Source: Eretmocerus hayati (lineage: Eukaryota; Arthropoda; Insecta; Hymenoptera; Aphelinidae). Taken from it: DNA of 64,000 nt. Positions 11,061 through 23,525 of this stretch are shown piece by piece. The stretch spans positions 55,678,454 to 55,742,453 of the forward strand of contig CM056742.1 of the NCBI GenBank assembly GCA_029851415.1, written 5' to 3'. Position 1 is the first letter of the stretch. Each line of letters starts with the position of its first letter. The position numbers and the translations under genes were made by a program. Below the pieces are notes generated by a model. It was not told where the DNA came from. It worked only from the letters and a program-made list of their open reading frames with translations, and did no database searches.

Positions 11061-13570
11061 ACTAAGATATATTGAAAATGCTAAGCGTAGTAAGATCAGA
11101 ATCGTCAGATGAAGAGAAAATCATTATGATCTGTAGTATCATGGAATATGTATTTGATGAAGAAATAAACTGATCCTTGATATGGAAAAATTGTCATTCG
11201 CAAAAAAACATAACTACACCAGACTGGCCTACGGTCGTTTCACCTTCCTGCGCGCGTGGTCGCCACGCACATCTTTTTTTCCTAAGTTTTCGATTCCCTC
11301 TGAGAATTTTGATGAAATCATTTTCGCACAGATTTCATTTTCTCATCATGTTTTGTCAAACATAGTGAGAGAGTTACTTTCTCGCACACTTAGCCGTGCG
11401 AAAATGACTTTCTGCATTTCTCTCGGTACGGGTACCTTTCATAGGAAGTTGACTTTTCGCTCAGTTTTGCGCACAGCGTTGCATAAAATACTCATCAATA
11501 CAGAAAAAATACTCATCTCACACACTGCAGCTGGACTTTTGATGAAATATGGAGAATTGCATACGCTAAGGTACATCGAGACTGAATTAAAGTAAATGTT
11601 ATATGAAGAAATCTCAGAAACTGTTGACTTTTGCTGTCACTCCACCATCATTTGGGCTACGTGACGTGTAATGAGGCCTAACCAGTGGAATTTTCTTTTT
11701 TCGGATGTCCTGGAAGTGTACACCAAATTTGAAGTGGATTGGTGGATGTGGATAGATACTAGAGCCGCTCAAGTGCGAGGGATTACCCGAAAATTGACAA
11801 AATGTCGTGTCACTCAGCCTAACTCTCAAAATTCGTTAAGCTCTCATGGTTTTAGCGTGCGATAGCAGGTTCTGTAACTGCGCAAGCATGTTTCTTATGA
11901 TACGAAGTTATGATTTTTTTCTTCGAGGAAGATGTACATCGATGTACTCAGCCGTGACACGCATTGGACGGTCTGTCACTCGAATTCGATGAAAAATCAT
12001 TACTCTTGTTCTGAAGCTCATACACTTTTAGCGTATTCTAGAGGGACTCCCCGATAAACTCATTGTGTTACACGCGCAAAAACGGAGAAATCGACCTACT
12101 GCAGGTCCTTGTACATTAACGGGGAAACCAAGGAACTGCGTTCAACCAGAATGAAATTGGTGTTACTCATGGTATATTTACGCAGTTCTCGGCGGTGTAC
12201 AGTTGCTGTAACCAACGGATGCACTCGAAAATACCGAGAAATAGTAGATAATAGTACCAAAAAACCATATCCACTTCGCTACGCTGAGACTCTAGCACGT
12301 TTGAGAGTACCATCTGTTTGAATGGGGACAACTGAACATTTTATATGAACGAAGTCGTCATGAAACGTTCCCCAAAATCTTTCAAAAAGTTCAAAGACTT
12401 TCCAGATTTGTATAAGATCGACGAGGATCGTATTTAATATTCGCATCTTGTATGCCAGTGGATGTTCGGATCTGGTATGACCGAGACTCTTCAATACTTG
12501 GTGTGTTTTTGCCACCTTTCGATAGGTCACAAGCCTCCATCATTACAATTGTGTGATTCAAATCATAAACTCTGAAAGTTGAGAATCTTTGACATCCATT
12601 CAAGTATTCTAGAAGAGATCCCCGGCCGGCCAACCCCGACGATCACCCAATCAATGGAAATTTCGTACCGAATTTTTAAAAAATTCCCAAAATGTGGGAC
12701 AAGACTTTGTTCTGTAGGTCATTTAGCGAATTTTTCCAGATCATCCACGTGAGAGGTTTTGTTCTTGAAGGCCTCAAAGAAGTTGTATGGAAAATTTCAC
12801 AGATGTACAAAGCGTTTTTCAGTATTTTCACTTTTAGGGGCCAAAAGTCCAAAGTTTCTGGGATTTCCTCCTATGGGCGGATCACTGCAACCACTTCGGC
12901 TGCGGCGTGCGACAACGGTGCCTGAAAACATCGAGAACCAGACTCCGAGACACAAAATCCATGAACTGCGAATTGACTCGAGATCGCCGACCTCGGCGTG
13001 CGTGAGCTCACTGGACAGGAGCTCACGGCGAAGCCAAGAACAGCAAGGAATAGCTGTCGCGTACGCGCCAGTCCGCGACGACTCTCTCGCGCAGCGTCTG
13101 CTCGACCTGGTCAAAACACCAGACCTGGAGCTTCGATTGCCCTATACTCCTTCTGTGGGATATGACAAATAGGCTGATACTCAACTGCCGACTCCTGTCC
13201 TCGCTGCACCGCTGTCGAAACTTGGAAAATTGCAGCTCACTCGAGCTTACATATTCAAATCATCAAAGCTACATAACTCCACGGTTCCGCACTTAGGTGC
13301 GCGGTACCTCACATATGACTCTACAAAATTTATGACATCGTGGCACTGTGAAAAATCGGAGAAATGTTGCGGCAATCTACATTTTGTAACACACTCTCGA
13401 CACGATTTCACGGCCCGCAAAAAACCAACAGAATCAACGCCGTTCAAACATACTCAACCTCGAAGAGCACATGTTGACATTCGAATGTAATTGCTTCGTG
13501 ACGGCATTCGTGATGGTAAATTTTCAAGACGAATGATGAAAAATCGGGATGAAATGGATTGGCTGAGCAC
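11061..13570. other. No recognised gene
   Basis: Several open frames of 60-137 codons exist (for example 11182-11595 plus, 12759-13172 plus) but none shows a motif, conserved spacing or composition that would identify it. The segment 12880-13170 is GC-richer than its surroundings and open on both strands, so it could be a relic of a coding element I do not recognise. Confidence 0.4.
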
Positions 13571-13573
13571 TAA

Positions 13574-13918
13574 CAAGGGGGGCCCATGAAGTGCGGGTCA
13601 CCAAAGCTCACCAGACTTTTTGCACAGTCTTTCACCACCTAGAATATAAAGAATCCAGAGTCTCCCCGTCAAATAGGCCGCCCGTTCAAAGCCACAGCCT
13701 ATGACATTAGCATTGCCCATATAGGCCCATGCTAAAAAGTAATATATATATATATATATATATAGAGATATACTGGTAACGCTAACGTTTTTGCTTGTAG
13801 CTCTGGACAGGGGGCCCATTCGACCGAGTTACTCTGGATTCTTCATATTCTAGGTCGTACGAGACTGTGGAAAAAGTTTGGTGAGATTTGGTGACCCGCA
13901 CTTCGTGGGTCCCCCTTG
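13574..13918. mobile_element. MITE with TAA target duplication (Harbinger-like)
   Basis: The ends are near-perfect inverted repeats of about 95 bp: left starts CAAGGGGGGCCCATGAAGTG, right is its complement ending CCCACTTCG..CCCCCTTG type. The trinucleotide TAA lies immediately outside both ends (13571-13573 and 13919-13921). A 3 bp TWA-type duplication is typical of PIF/Harbinger elements. The middle holds a TA microsatellite. At 345 bp without coding capacity it is a MITE. Confidence 0.85.
13742..13764. repeat. (TA)n microsatellite
   Basis: About eleven uninterrupted TA units at the centre of the MITE at 13574-13918. Confidence 0.95.
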
Positions 13919-13921
13919 TAA

Positions 13922-14560
13922 GTCAGATCGCAATAAATCTTTCTGAAACTAAAATGCAAGAATCGCAATGACACCGACTTTCGGAATTTTCGTTCTCGGG
14001 GAGTACTATCAAATCACATTGTATATAGATTCCCACAAGAAATGAGTATGTATAGCCTTTTCCGTCGAAATTTCCAAAAATTTCACGACAAAAGCAACCT
14101 AACCTAAGAAAGTCTTTTTGCTTCAAAAATGGTTCTGCCTTCGAACTTTGAACCATCCCTCGTTGGAAATGAATGCCGAAGGGATAACAGTAGTTCCTAT
14201 GCACATTGGTTTTGTTCCCAAGCTCTCAACCATCCTTTGTGGGAGACTATCACCAAGGAGATAACAAAAATATGCCGAGACCGTAATCACCTTTGCGTGA
14301 GACTATCGGTATCACAATACAGTGAAGAGACCTGAACCTGCCTATCGGGTGTCTTGAGACGTTTGGAGCCTAACTTTGATATCCCGCAACATCCTCAATA
14401 CTCCGTATTCGTGACGAAAAAATCTTCAATACTCGGAAGACACAGTTCCATTTCTTGTTACCAATGACAGTATTTAGGGTCGAAAATCATTATATGAGCT
14501 GTCCAGGGATGAGATAAGCCGCGCCCGTCTGAGGTCTGGTGGGGGGCCTTAGAAGTTCTT
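13922..14560. other. No recognised gene
   Basis: Unique-looking sequence with short open frames on both strands (13923-14204 minus, 14129-14335 plus) that carry no recognisable motif. Confidence 0.4.
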
Positions 14561-14845
14561 GGGTGGGATAGTATGGGCTGGCTCGTCAGGATGAGATTGG
14601 CCGCGCTGTGTTGGGCCGTGATTGAGTGAGATGGCATGGGCTGGGCTGAGTTAAGACGGGCTGTGTCGAGCTGGGATGAGATGGGCTGGGATGGGATTGG
14701 ATGGGATGAGAAAGGTCGAGCTAGATCTGAGTTGGGTTGTGATTGGGGGGGGGGTGGCTTGAGCTGGGATGAGATAGATCGAGCTAGGGCTGGGATGGGC
14801 TGGGATCGGTTAGGATCGTCTGGACCCGGATGGGCGGGGCTAGTC
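14560..14845 (+). repeat. G-rich GGGATGAGATGGGCTGG minisatellite
   Basis: Degenerate tandem units of roughly 10-20 bp built from GGGATGGGAT, GATGAGATGGGCTGG and GGGCTGGGATG fill this stretch, with an almost complete strand bias for G over C on the plus strand and a run of nine or more Gs near 14745. Frames through it encode only Gly/Trp/Asp-rich repeats and are not genes. Many closely spaced GGG runs give G-quadruplex potential. Confidence 0.85.
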
Positions 14846-15690
14846 TAGGCTGAAGTTGCACAACGAGGGATCAAAACAAGGTTTTGGTCGTTAGCAGCTA
14901 GTGCTTCCGCGAGATTGAGAATTATCTCGTTCTCTTCTCGCATAGTCCCGGAAACCAAATACGAGAGCGATTCGAGATCACTGAGTCGGTCAGTTGCCGA
15001 GAACGAGACTCGACTTTCGATTCCTCGTTCTCGTCGAGACATTTCTGGCTACTCTCGTGAGATTCTCATTCTCGGGTGGCTCTGTCATCAAAGATTAATC
15101 AGGCTATTGGTACACATCTTGAGTGAATAATACCATAACAAAGGATACTCGTGATAGAGGAGTGATGTGGACAAAATAATGCGGAGATTCGTAAAAATAA
15201 GATAATTAACATTTTACTGTAACCACGAAGACATACAAACAGTCATTATGAATTCCGGCTGCTCTCACGTGTCATTCAAATGAAAAATCATAACAATGCA
15301 CAACTCATACAACAGGATCGAAAAAATTTCATGATTAAATTTGACAGATTTCTCTTCTCACTGAGCCTTTCTTCCACGAGCGATACAGAGTGCTGATCGA
15401 GGAGATTCAGGTTTCATGGGTAATCTGTTATCTCTAGCAACTAGAACTGCTCTTGAGAACAATCGCTGAGATGGTACGGAGCCTGGCATATTATATTCCT
15501 AGCCATTCTCGACAAGAATGGATAATGAGCTGCATGTAACTTCCCCCTATGTAAAACATCTGTATCTGCATCAGCTCTGGGTGGAATTCAAATAAGCATC
15601 TAATTGAGGGAGTGCGTGGAACGAGGGCGTAATCACAAAAGGGTCATTTTGAGAAAACTGATAAAAACTTCATCATGGTCGCTAGAGGCA
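14846..15690. other. No recognised gene
   Basis: Mixed sequence. Around 14910-15080 CTCGTTCTC and its complement recur several times, giving short complementary patches, but no coherent element or coding region is visible. Confidence 0.4.
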
Positions 15691-15699
15691 TGATTGAGT

Positions 15700-16424
15700 G
15701 GTACAACCTGACTTATTTCAAAGAGGATGGCATCCTCGAAATATCAGTACAAGCACTGGAGGATTAAAGTCGATCTCATGGATTTTCACGGTCGGATTTT
15801 TGGTGCACTTGCAGTACATGATGTTGAATCAAATCTCAGAATCAAGTCCAACTACTCTCAAATTCCACGAGCGTGGTTATGGGTACCTACTGAGAGATGT
15901 TTCACAGCGGTAAACTTGTTCGGTCCATGCTCAAGAGCTCTGTACTCGCGAAAAGTTCAATATGGATGCCCAGCAATATGGAATGTCTAAAGCCACTATA
16001 TTGATGTTCAGGAACTTATTTTGGAGGTGGAAGAACATATAGTTCGAACAAATAAAAATGTTTTCCCGTTACGAGGGAAATTTTAAAGAAAATTCTTCCA
16101 TCGGTCATTACGGTCTTTTCCCGAATCACGCCAAAGTTACGCCCTTCTTAAGCATCTATGGAAATGAGAGGTTCAGTATCATTAGTTTTCTTGATCAATT
16201 TCCTAGAATTATACTGATATTTTGCAGATTTTTTCGAGGCTTCTATCAAGCACCATCACGAAATATCGAAAAGAACGCTTGTCCAAAATGCTGGACATCA
16301 ATAGCGAACAGAATTCATTGTATGATGATTCAGATCGTCCTCTCCTTTGTACACAAATTTATAGATCTCTCAAATCAATTCTGGAGAACTAGGATTGTGT
16401 GGATGGAAATACACAATATTTTGC
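15700..16424. pseudogene. Unrecognised coding-like segment, copy A (split)
   Basis: Two coding hints lie here. On the plus strand 15727-15990 is an open frame of 87 codons with unremarkable amino-acid composition. On the minus strand 16320-16424 reads a frame that matches copy B at 22682-23059: both encode LQNIVYFHPHNP followed by PE.I.EIYKF, with third-position and conservative changes. The minus frame resumes at 21141-21180 (TVRNVAN) beyond the foldback at 16425-21141, so copy A was cut in two by it. I do not recognise the protein family. Confidence 0.45.
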
Positions 16425-17294
16425 AAAGGGACTAAGCGGTTAAGCATAATGAATCGACCCTTGTCAGGTATGACCCCCGGACTAATTTTCCCCAGTTTCT
16501 AACGTCGAAAGGGGTGGGAAAAGAGGATCATTAGGTCGCGGGGTTGCCTATATTTTTTATAACACCCTGAAAGGACTCTAAAGAAGGCTAAAAATCGATG
16601 TTCCATCAACTGAATCGCATTTTAACGCATCTCGATGAATCTTTCTGGAATTTTTTTGAGATACTCTTTGAACATTGGCAATTTGGAACGAAGTATTTGC
16701 GTATCGCCAACTCTTCATTGAAGCCCCAGGAAAAATTCTTGAAAATTAGAAATCAATTTTTCTCGTAGAAATTGACCTTGGAAATGCAAAATTCTTGTTT
16801 CAACGTGTTTGCCAGGAAAAAATACATCGGATATGAGTGTTTTTTGGAATTTTCAAGTGATGAAAAGTGGTCAGAGTCGACAAAAATCATTTTCAAAGCA
16901 AATTCTGATTCAGTATTCAGCATGTTTTGCGCATGCGCGTCGATCTACGCTCTCGAAACCATTTTCAATCATTAGCCAGTGTAATTTCCTTCAAAATGAC
17001 CACTTGACAAAGTCAACTTGATGATTTAGAACCCGAGATATACTTATTTTCAGATGGGAAAAAATTCAAGGTACCAAATCCGTGAGGCGCCGGTAGGTGT
17101 GGCGAGCCCAGTAATGATTGGATGCTTATATTCTTGCTTCTGCTGCTTGAAATTGACTTTGGTAGGGGTCATTGTGAAAGGAGTCACGCGGGCTACCGTT
17201 TAAGAATAGTCTCAGAACCCAAAATACCGCGCATGCGCAGAAATTAACAATTCATGGTCTATATGGCAAGGTTCCTCTGCGCCTACCAATCTTC

Positions 17295-19089
17295 TATTGT
17301 CACAGTTCCAATAATCGTGGACGTTATAGCACAGAAAGACTGAAAATTCATATAGTTAGGTTTGAAGTATATTTTGCACGAATATTAATCACATGAGTAT
17401 TTTTACATGCGTATTACTCATTTGGACAATCACCTTCAGTTGATCAAGTGTCACTTGTGAAGTTTGGACTTTGAAATCAAGCCGACAACTTGCTAACAAC
17501 CCATAGTATGCCTGCAGCCTGAACCGCATATTGGACGTTGTTGGTGGTGGGGGTGAGCAATCGTCCATCTTCAAGATTAATACAGGAACAATCAAAATCT
17601 AGTACGGCTGTCTGATTGCTCCAGCTTTTTTCGTGATTCTTGGAATTCGCTGGATAGAATGCAAGAAAATAATCGCGGTGTCTAGAGATGAACTTCTGAT
17701 ACGATTTCATCCGTTACGAGAGTCGATTTGGAATATTCCGATGAGAGTTTTGCCAATGGAAGTACCGTTAACGAACACCTCGATGGACAAATGTCCCGAG
17801 CAGAGGCTGTCCCAAGAGAAAAATCAAACTCGTGCGGTGTATGTTATGGAGGCGAGTTCTACAATGATGAGTTACAGAATCAACAGTCAGCTGTCTAAGC
17901 GCATGTGCGAAAGCGCTTATCTAATTAGGTCCATCAATCAGATGTATACGGATATCTATATAGAATAGCTTATAGACTATGGTAGTAGGACGGGTATATT
18001 ATGGAGAAGGCGACAGAATAAGACTCTACCTGATCTACACTTGTGTCTTATACGGAACTAGACCTGGTATACGCGCTACGCCCCTGATTTCCATAGTGAT
18101 TCATCCACTCTCAGTTCCCATTTTTCGAATAATTCTGTTGAATCGAATTCGTGGAACTTTCTAGTAACCAAACTGAAGATTATACATGTTACATGAAAGT
18201 ATCTCGGCGTGATGGAATATGTTATATGACGTTGATAAGTGAATAGAAATGCAGTTATTTGATCTTTTGAGATTATTGAGTTTGATTTCCATTGCTTCTC
18301 TGGGAAAAACCAAAAAATTCAATCGTGTGCCAATCCAATTTCATTATAAAGATCAATTGCATTGAATGTCTGATGGATTGATATTTGATTTCCTGGCCGT
18401 GGTGGGTTATCTAATCTTTTCATTCCTTTGAGCTGAATCAGTTCAAGTTCACTTCGTTTTCAGTACACAAAAAGATGGCCAAGATTTAATTCGTAGGGCC
18501 AAGCGTGGATTATCTGGGGGATTGTTATTCGAGATTCTGGACATCCCTTGGAATCCGATGGAATCAGCAGGAACAATGCTAATTTGACATCCTATCGATC
18601 ACGTTCAAATGTCCCGGCAGTACCGCTCGCAGCTGGAAAATGAAGATTGACGCGAGTCAGGTTGCCTTACCATGGCAGATGACGCGGGTACCCCTTCAAT
18701 ATGTAAGAGAGAGACACCAAAGTCGTGCCATCTCTCTCGCACTCATTGTTAGGTTAGAGGTTTTCAAATCCCGCGGTCTGGTTCTAGCAGAATATTCGTC
18801 CCATGGAAAGGCAGCCTCATGTCGAAAGGATTGCGCGGGGCCACGTGTTGAGAACTCTTGTCGATTATAATCGAATCCAAGACCGTGCATTGAGAACCGC
18901 CTGAGCCGAGCAAAGATGCCACATGGATGTCGGTGTCATCGGCTTGTTAATCTCATCTCGTCTAGATGACTATCAGGCGGTGCTTTGAAGACAAGTTGCC
19001 CCATCATTCGATATTCGAGAGATATCATTTCCCCCATTGTTCGATAATCGAGAGATATCGCATTTCGCCATTTAACCATATAATATAGG
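17295..19089. other. Interior of F1, unrecognised coding-like frames
   Basis: Within this interior, 17633-17968 is open on the plus strand in two frames; one of them (about 17720-17900) has a composition like real protein but no motif I know. 18640-18890 is open on both strands. If F1 ever carried its own protein it would be here, but I cannot support a function. Around 18990-19065 a ~37 bp unit (CGAGAGATATC) occurs twice in tandem. Confidence 0.35.
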
Positions 19090-19091
19090 TA

Positions 19092-20090
19092 GACTAGGCG
19101 AAATCACCGCCATCGCTGGAAAAATTCGTCTGATGGAATTTTTTTACGGGATCCCCTCCAGAAGACCCTTCTGAATCCGAAAATCCATGTTGCCAGACGA
19201 AATTCTGGTGCAAAATTGTTTAAACTGAAATTGTTTAAACAAATTAGCAATATCAACTTTTTTGGTCCCAAAGCAACTTTGTAAGGTTATTCGGTTCATT
19301 TTAAAAAGAAAATCTCTCTTGTCATTTTTCTCTAAAAGTCGTTGTTTTCGAGCTGTGAGCGTTTCAAAGTTGGAAAAACGCGAAAATCGCGGTTTTCAGC
19401 AACCGATTAGGGTACGAAAAACGTGAAAATCTCATGTTGCTAAAGCAAAAAAGTGTTAATTGGGATGTCCGTAACAATGTCCAATAGCAAAAATTCATGT
19501 TTCCGGGAGATAACCCTTTGTTTTTTCAATGTTAACAATAGGTAGTTGCGCACGCTATAGCATAGGATATCGGCACGAGCAAGCAGACGACGCGCAGCCC
19601 GCCACCGCTGCATCTCTATGGCTATAGCGTGCGCAACTACCCATTGTTAACATTGAAAAAACAAAGGGTTATCGCTCGGAAACATGAATTTTTGCTATTG
19701 GACATTGTTAAAGACATCTCAATCAACTTTCTTCCGCTTTGGCAACATGAGATTTTTACGTTTTTCTCACTCTAATCGATCGCTGAAAATCGCGATTTTC
19801 GCAATTTTTCAACTTTGAAACGCTCACAGCTCGAAAACGATGACTTTTAGAAAAAAATGACAAGAGAGATTTTCTTTTTAAAATGTATCAAATAACCTCA
19901 CAAAGTTGCTTTGGGACCAAAAAAGTTGATATTGCTAATTTGTTTAAACAATTTCAGTTTAAACAATTTTGCACCAGAATTTCGTCTGGCAACATGGATT
20001 TTCGGATTCAGAAGGGTCTTCTGGAGGGGATCCCGTAAAAAAATTCCATCAGACGAATTTTTCCAGCGATGGCGGTGATTTCGCCTAGTC
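19092..20090. mobile_element. Foldback element with TA flanks inside F1
   Basis: Two ~460 bp arms are near-perfect inverted copies around a ~90 bp centre at ~19550-19640. Ends read GACTAGGCGAAATCACCGCC and the complement, with TA directly outside each end (19090-19091 and 20091-20092), as for Tc1/mariner-type insertions. The centre itself has a smaller palindrome (AGTTGCGCACGCTATAG and complement). A one-armed relative lies at 1490-1640. Confidence 0.85.
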
Positions 20091-21388
20091 TAAGGGGCTG
20101 GTACTCGGTAGTGTCCCTGGTCAGCCGATCTGCTCATTTGGTCACCACCTGAGATTATAAAGTCCCTGAAATTTTCGGGGGAATCGAAAGAATTTATCCA
20201 GGATTTCATCGTATGGATGAGGGGATTACAGAGATCGGGAAATTATGGAATCGAATCTTGGTCATCTTGCACCAAAATAATCGTAAAAATTTTGCCGTAT
20301 AGACAACGAACTCCTATTTTCTGCGCATGCGCGTAATTTCTGGGTTCTGAGTTTATTCTTAAACGATAGCCCGCGCGATTTCCTTCAAAATGACCCCTTG
20401 CAAAAGTCAATTTCATGCAGCAGAAGCGAAAAGATGAGCATCCAATCATTACTGGGCTCGCCACGCCTATCGGGCGGCGCCTCACGGATGTGGTACCTTG
20501 AATTTTTTTCCCTCCAAAAATAGGTATATCTCGGGTTCTAATGCATCAAATTGACCCTGTCAAGTGGTCATTTTGAAGGGAAATACACTGGCTACTGATT
20601 GAAAATAATTTCGAGAGCGTAGATTGACGCGCATGCGCAGAAGATGCTGAATACTGGATCAGAATTTGCTTTGAAAATGATTTTCGTCGGTTTTGACTAC
20701 TTTCCACCACTTGGGAATTTCCGAAAACACCCGTATCCGATGTATTTTTCTCTGGAAAACGCGTTGAAATAAGAATTTCCCGTTCCCCCGGTCAATTTTT
20801 ATGAGAAAAATTGATTTTCAATTTCCAAGAATTCTTTCTGGAGCCAAAATGGAGAGTTGGCGATACGCAAATACTTTGTTTCAAATTGCCAATGTTCCAA
20901 GAGTATGTCAAAAAAGTTTCAGGAAGATTCATCGAGATGCGTTAAAATGCGATTTAGTTGATGGAACATCGATTTTTAGCCTCTTTCAGAGTCGTTTCAG
21001 GGTATTATAAAAATATAGGCGACCTCGGGACCTAATGATTCTCTCTTCCCACTCACTTTGGTGTTAGAAACTGGGGGAGATTAGTCTGGGGGCCTTACCT
21101 GACAAGGGCCGGTTCACCATGCTCAACCGCTTAGTCCCTTTCTTGTATTTGCGACGTTTCGTACAGTGAAATTCACTGACCTCTTCAGGCTGGGACCATA
21201 TTATACAACAAATTCGTAATAATTATCACCGATGTTTCAAAGATAGTCATTGAATATAGAAGATGTAGAATACATACCATTGAGGCCAAATTATCTCAAA
21301 AAAGAAAAGAAGGGTTGCATCTTTGATATTCGATAGGTAGAAAAATTCGTTCTCCATTACGTGGGGTGTGAGAACAGTGAGTGACAAT

Positions 21389-22698
21389 GATGGGTTCCAC
21401 ACCAAAGCGACCTACAGAAAAGGGTTATTTCTCGGATTCCTTTTCAATCTTTCTATTCGATTCTATGGCCCAAAATAGGAATTTTGGACCGCCTATGGGA
21501 CCCAAAAAAATTGCATCCCTCCGTTGCACGCATATCCGTAAAAAGAATGAAAATTCGTCATGTAAAAATCGATGGTTATTTATTCACTAGAATGATAATA
21601 TCTCGAGTTTTTTGACGGGTGCAAACTTGCGGTTCGCGGCATCTTAAAGGGCGTCCAGAACCGTATCAAGAACATTGTTGCAAAATTCTCTCCAACGCTT
21701 TGGAGGCCTCCTGGAGCTAAAAAAATGTTTTTCACTGAATGTTGAATTTCTCACAAGGCCATTTTTCTATCTTGCTGCAAAACACACATAGAATGTGAAA
21801 TTTTGTGTTCTTCCAGAATAAAATTGGTCTGGGAGGAGTTTGAGGCGATTTAAGCGACTTATCAATCATTTTCTGAAATCGAATTTTCATTATTTTCTGA
21901 AATCAAATTTCCATCGGTAACAGGAAAACATCATTTTCTGCCCATGCGCATGAACTCAAGCTCTTGGGACTGATTCCAACGAAAAGCCGACAAATATTCC
22001 TATAGAATGACTACCTGCAGGGTTCGAATTCATGCACTCAAACAGGATCTACAGTACAATAAATTACATCGAATCAAAAGCACATGGACATTCAACCCAT
22101 TAGCGCCTGCAGAGAGGACATGCTCACGAAATCTTCCTGGGCTTGTTTTTGAGTACGAAATAGCCGCCGAGAAGAACTCGAATTATATAAATTTAACGTG
22201 AAATTGTCTGAACTTCCAGGATATGCAGAATCCAAGAATTCCATTCGAGACGATTCTGGAGATTCACTTGCAAGTTTAGTAGGAAAACTAAGATTTTTTA
22301 CACCCAAAATCCCGTGTTTAGACGGCAATTTCATATCCTAGTGATAGATAAACCTTCGAGAGGTCAAAAAATGTGATTGTGCCCTGAACTACAAAACTTA
22401 TGGGTCAAGCAAATTTTACAGACCAACCTGGGCGTGAGATATCGACCGAAACAAAAAGTGCTGGTGGAACGCCTTTCCATCGTCATTCAAACCTTCACCT
22501 GTTTGCATTGATGGCATTGATTTTTACATGATGAATTTGCACTCTCCTTACGGATATGCGTGCAACGGAGGGATGAAATTTTTTTGGGTATCATAAGTGG
22601 TCCAAAGTTCCCATTTTGGGACATAGAATCGAATGAATAAGGTCAAAATATTCGAGAGATGATCCCTTTCGGTAGGTAGCTTTGGCGTGGAAACCATC
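21389..22698. mobile_element. Palindromic element with GGTTCCAC-type ends
   Basis: The ends are inverted: GATGGGTTCCACACCAAAG at 21389 and CTTTGGCGTGGAAACCATC ending 22698. Similarity between the arms extends at least 200 bp inward (CGATTCTATG.CCCAAAAT near 21460 against its complement near 22620; ATTTTTACATGA near 22508 against 21555). CAAT occurs on both sides (21385-21388, 22699-22702), a possible 4 bp target duplication. No transposase frame is present. Confidence 0.75.
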
Positions 22699-23059
22699 CA
22701 ATACGAGCACTATAGATGCTCGATCTATCGTGACTATATCCATGGCACAGCAGGGGGGGTATGAGTTTGTGGAGAGAGACTGCAAGAACGAGAGACAAGG
22801 AAAGGTATATTCTCATTCCATTATAGCAGGATGTGGATATAGCTATTTCAGAATGGAACTGTTCAGTATGTTGAGATTACGGGTATCAGTTACAAGATTG
22901 ATGTTGTTATCATCTGTATTGATGAAAATCACTGTACGGAACGTCACAAATGCAACAGGAAATTTGCAAAATATCGTGTATTTTCATCCACACAATCCTA
23001 ATCGTCCAGAACGGATTGAAGAGATTTACAAATTCCCAGAGCAACGTAGAGGAATTTGA
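22682..23059 (+). CDS. Unrecognised coding-like segment, copy B
   Basis: An open frame of about 125 codons whose first ~6 codons overlap the end of the palindromic element at 21389-22698. Its C-terminal half (from ITVRNVTNATGN through LQNIVYFHPHNPNRPE) is shared with copy A, which lies inverted at 16320-16424 plus 21141-21180. Preservation of the same frame between diverged copies suggests that this was once protein-coding. I cannot name the family; a transposon or endogenous viral relic is as likely as a host gene. Confidence 0.4.
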   Translation: MAWKPSNTSTIDARSIVTISMAQQGGYEFVERDCKNERQGKVYSHSIIAGCGYSYFRMELFSMLRLRVSVTRLMLLSSVLMKITVRNVTNATGNLQNIVYFHPHNPNRPERIEEIYKFPEQRRGI

Positions 23060-23525
23060 AGAAGAGCATTCAGGCAATGAGAAAAAGTGGTATCTCTTCG
23101 GGATTCTTCATTTTTCCTAACTTCTTCTGTTTGCATGAAGGGCTGATGCAATTCCAAGAATTTCGAGAAGAATTTTCTTCTAACAGGGTAACTACATTTG
23201 TTTCTACCCTATCAGCTGCTTCTCGGGTGCGAATGAAGGTATAGCAATTTCACCAGAATCATCTTGAAGAGCGGAATAATCCCATCTGCTATAATTCTCT
23301 CACTCTATTTTCGACGTCGAACGAACAACAATGTGAGAGCTCTGAAAGTGAACAGATTCTCAGATTTTCAATGAGATACGGAGAAAAATGGCGAAAGATG
23401 GCAAAAAACAACTGTTTGGTTACTTTGAGAGCTTTCACACTCTCGTCTGCACGATGTGAAAAACAATCAAAATATCATTGCAAATGTGATTTTTTCTGCT
23501 CTTCAAGATGCTTTTTGTAGAATTG

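Larger units (their letters stand above)
16425..21141. mobile_element. Giant foldback element F1 (4.7 kb)
   Basis: Arms of about 860 bp, ~16428-17290 and ~20290-21138, are inverted copies. Landmarks: AAAGGGACTAAGCGGTTAAG at the left end and its complement at the right end, GCATGCGCAG near 17230 and its complement near 20330, and GCGAGCCCAGTAATGATTGG near 17101 with its complement near 20440. The flanks on both sides match the uninterrupted copy B at ~22950-23010 in reverse, which shows the empty site. The interior includes a second palindrome at 19092-20090 and 1.8 kb of unique sequence. No transposase recognised. Confidence 0.85.

Noticed and set aside
14636..14848. Gly/Trp-rich open frame
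   Set aside because: Translation of a G-rich minisatellite.
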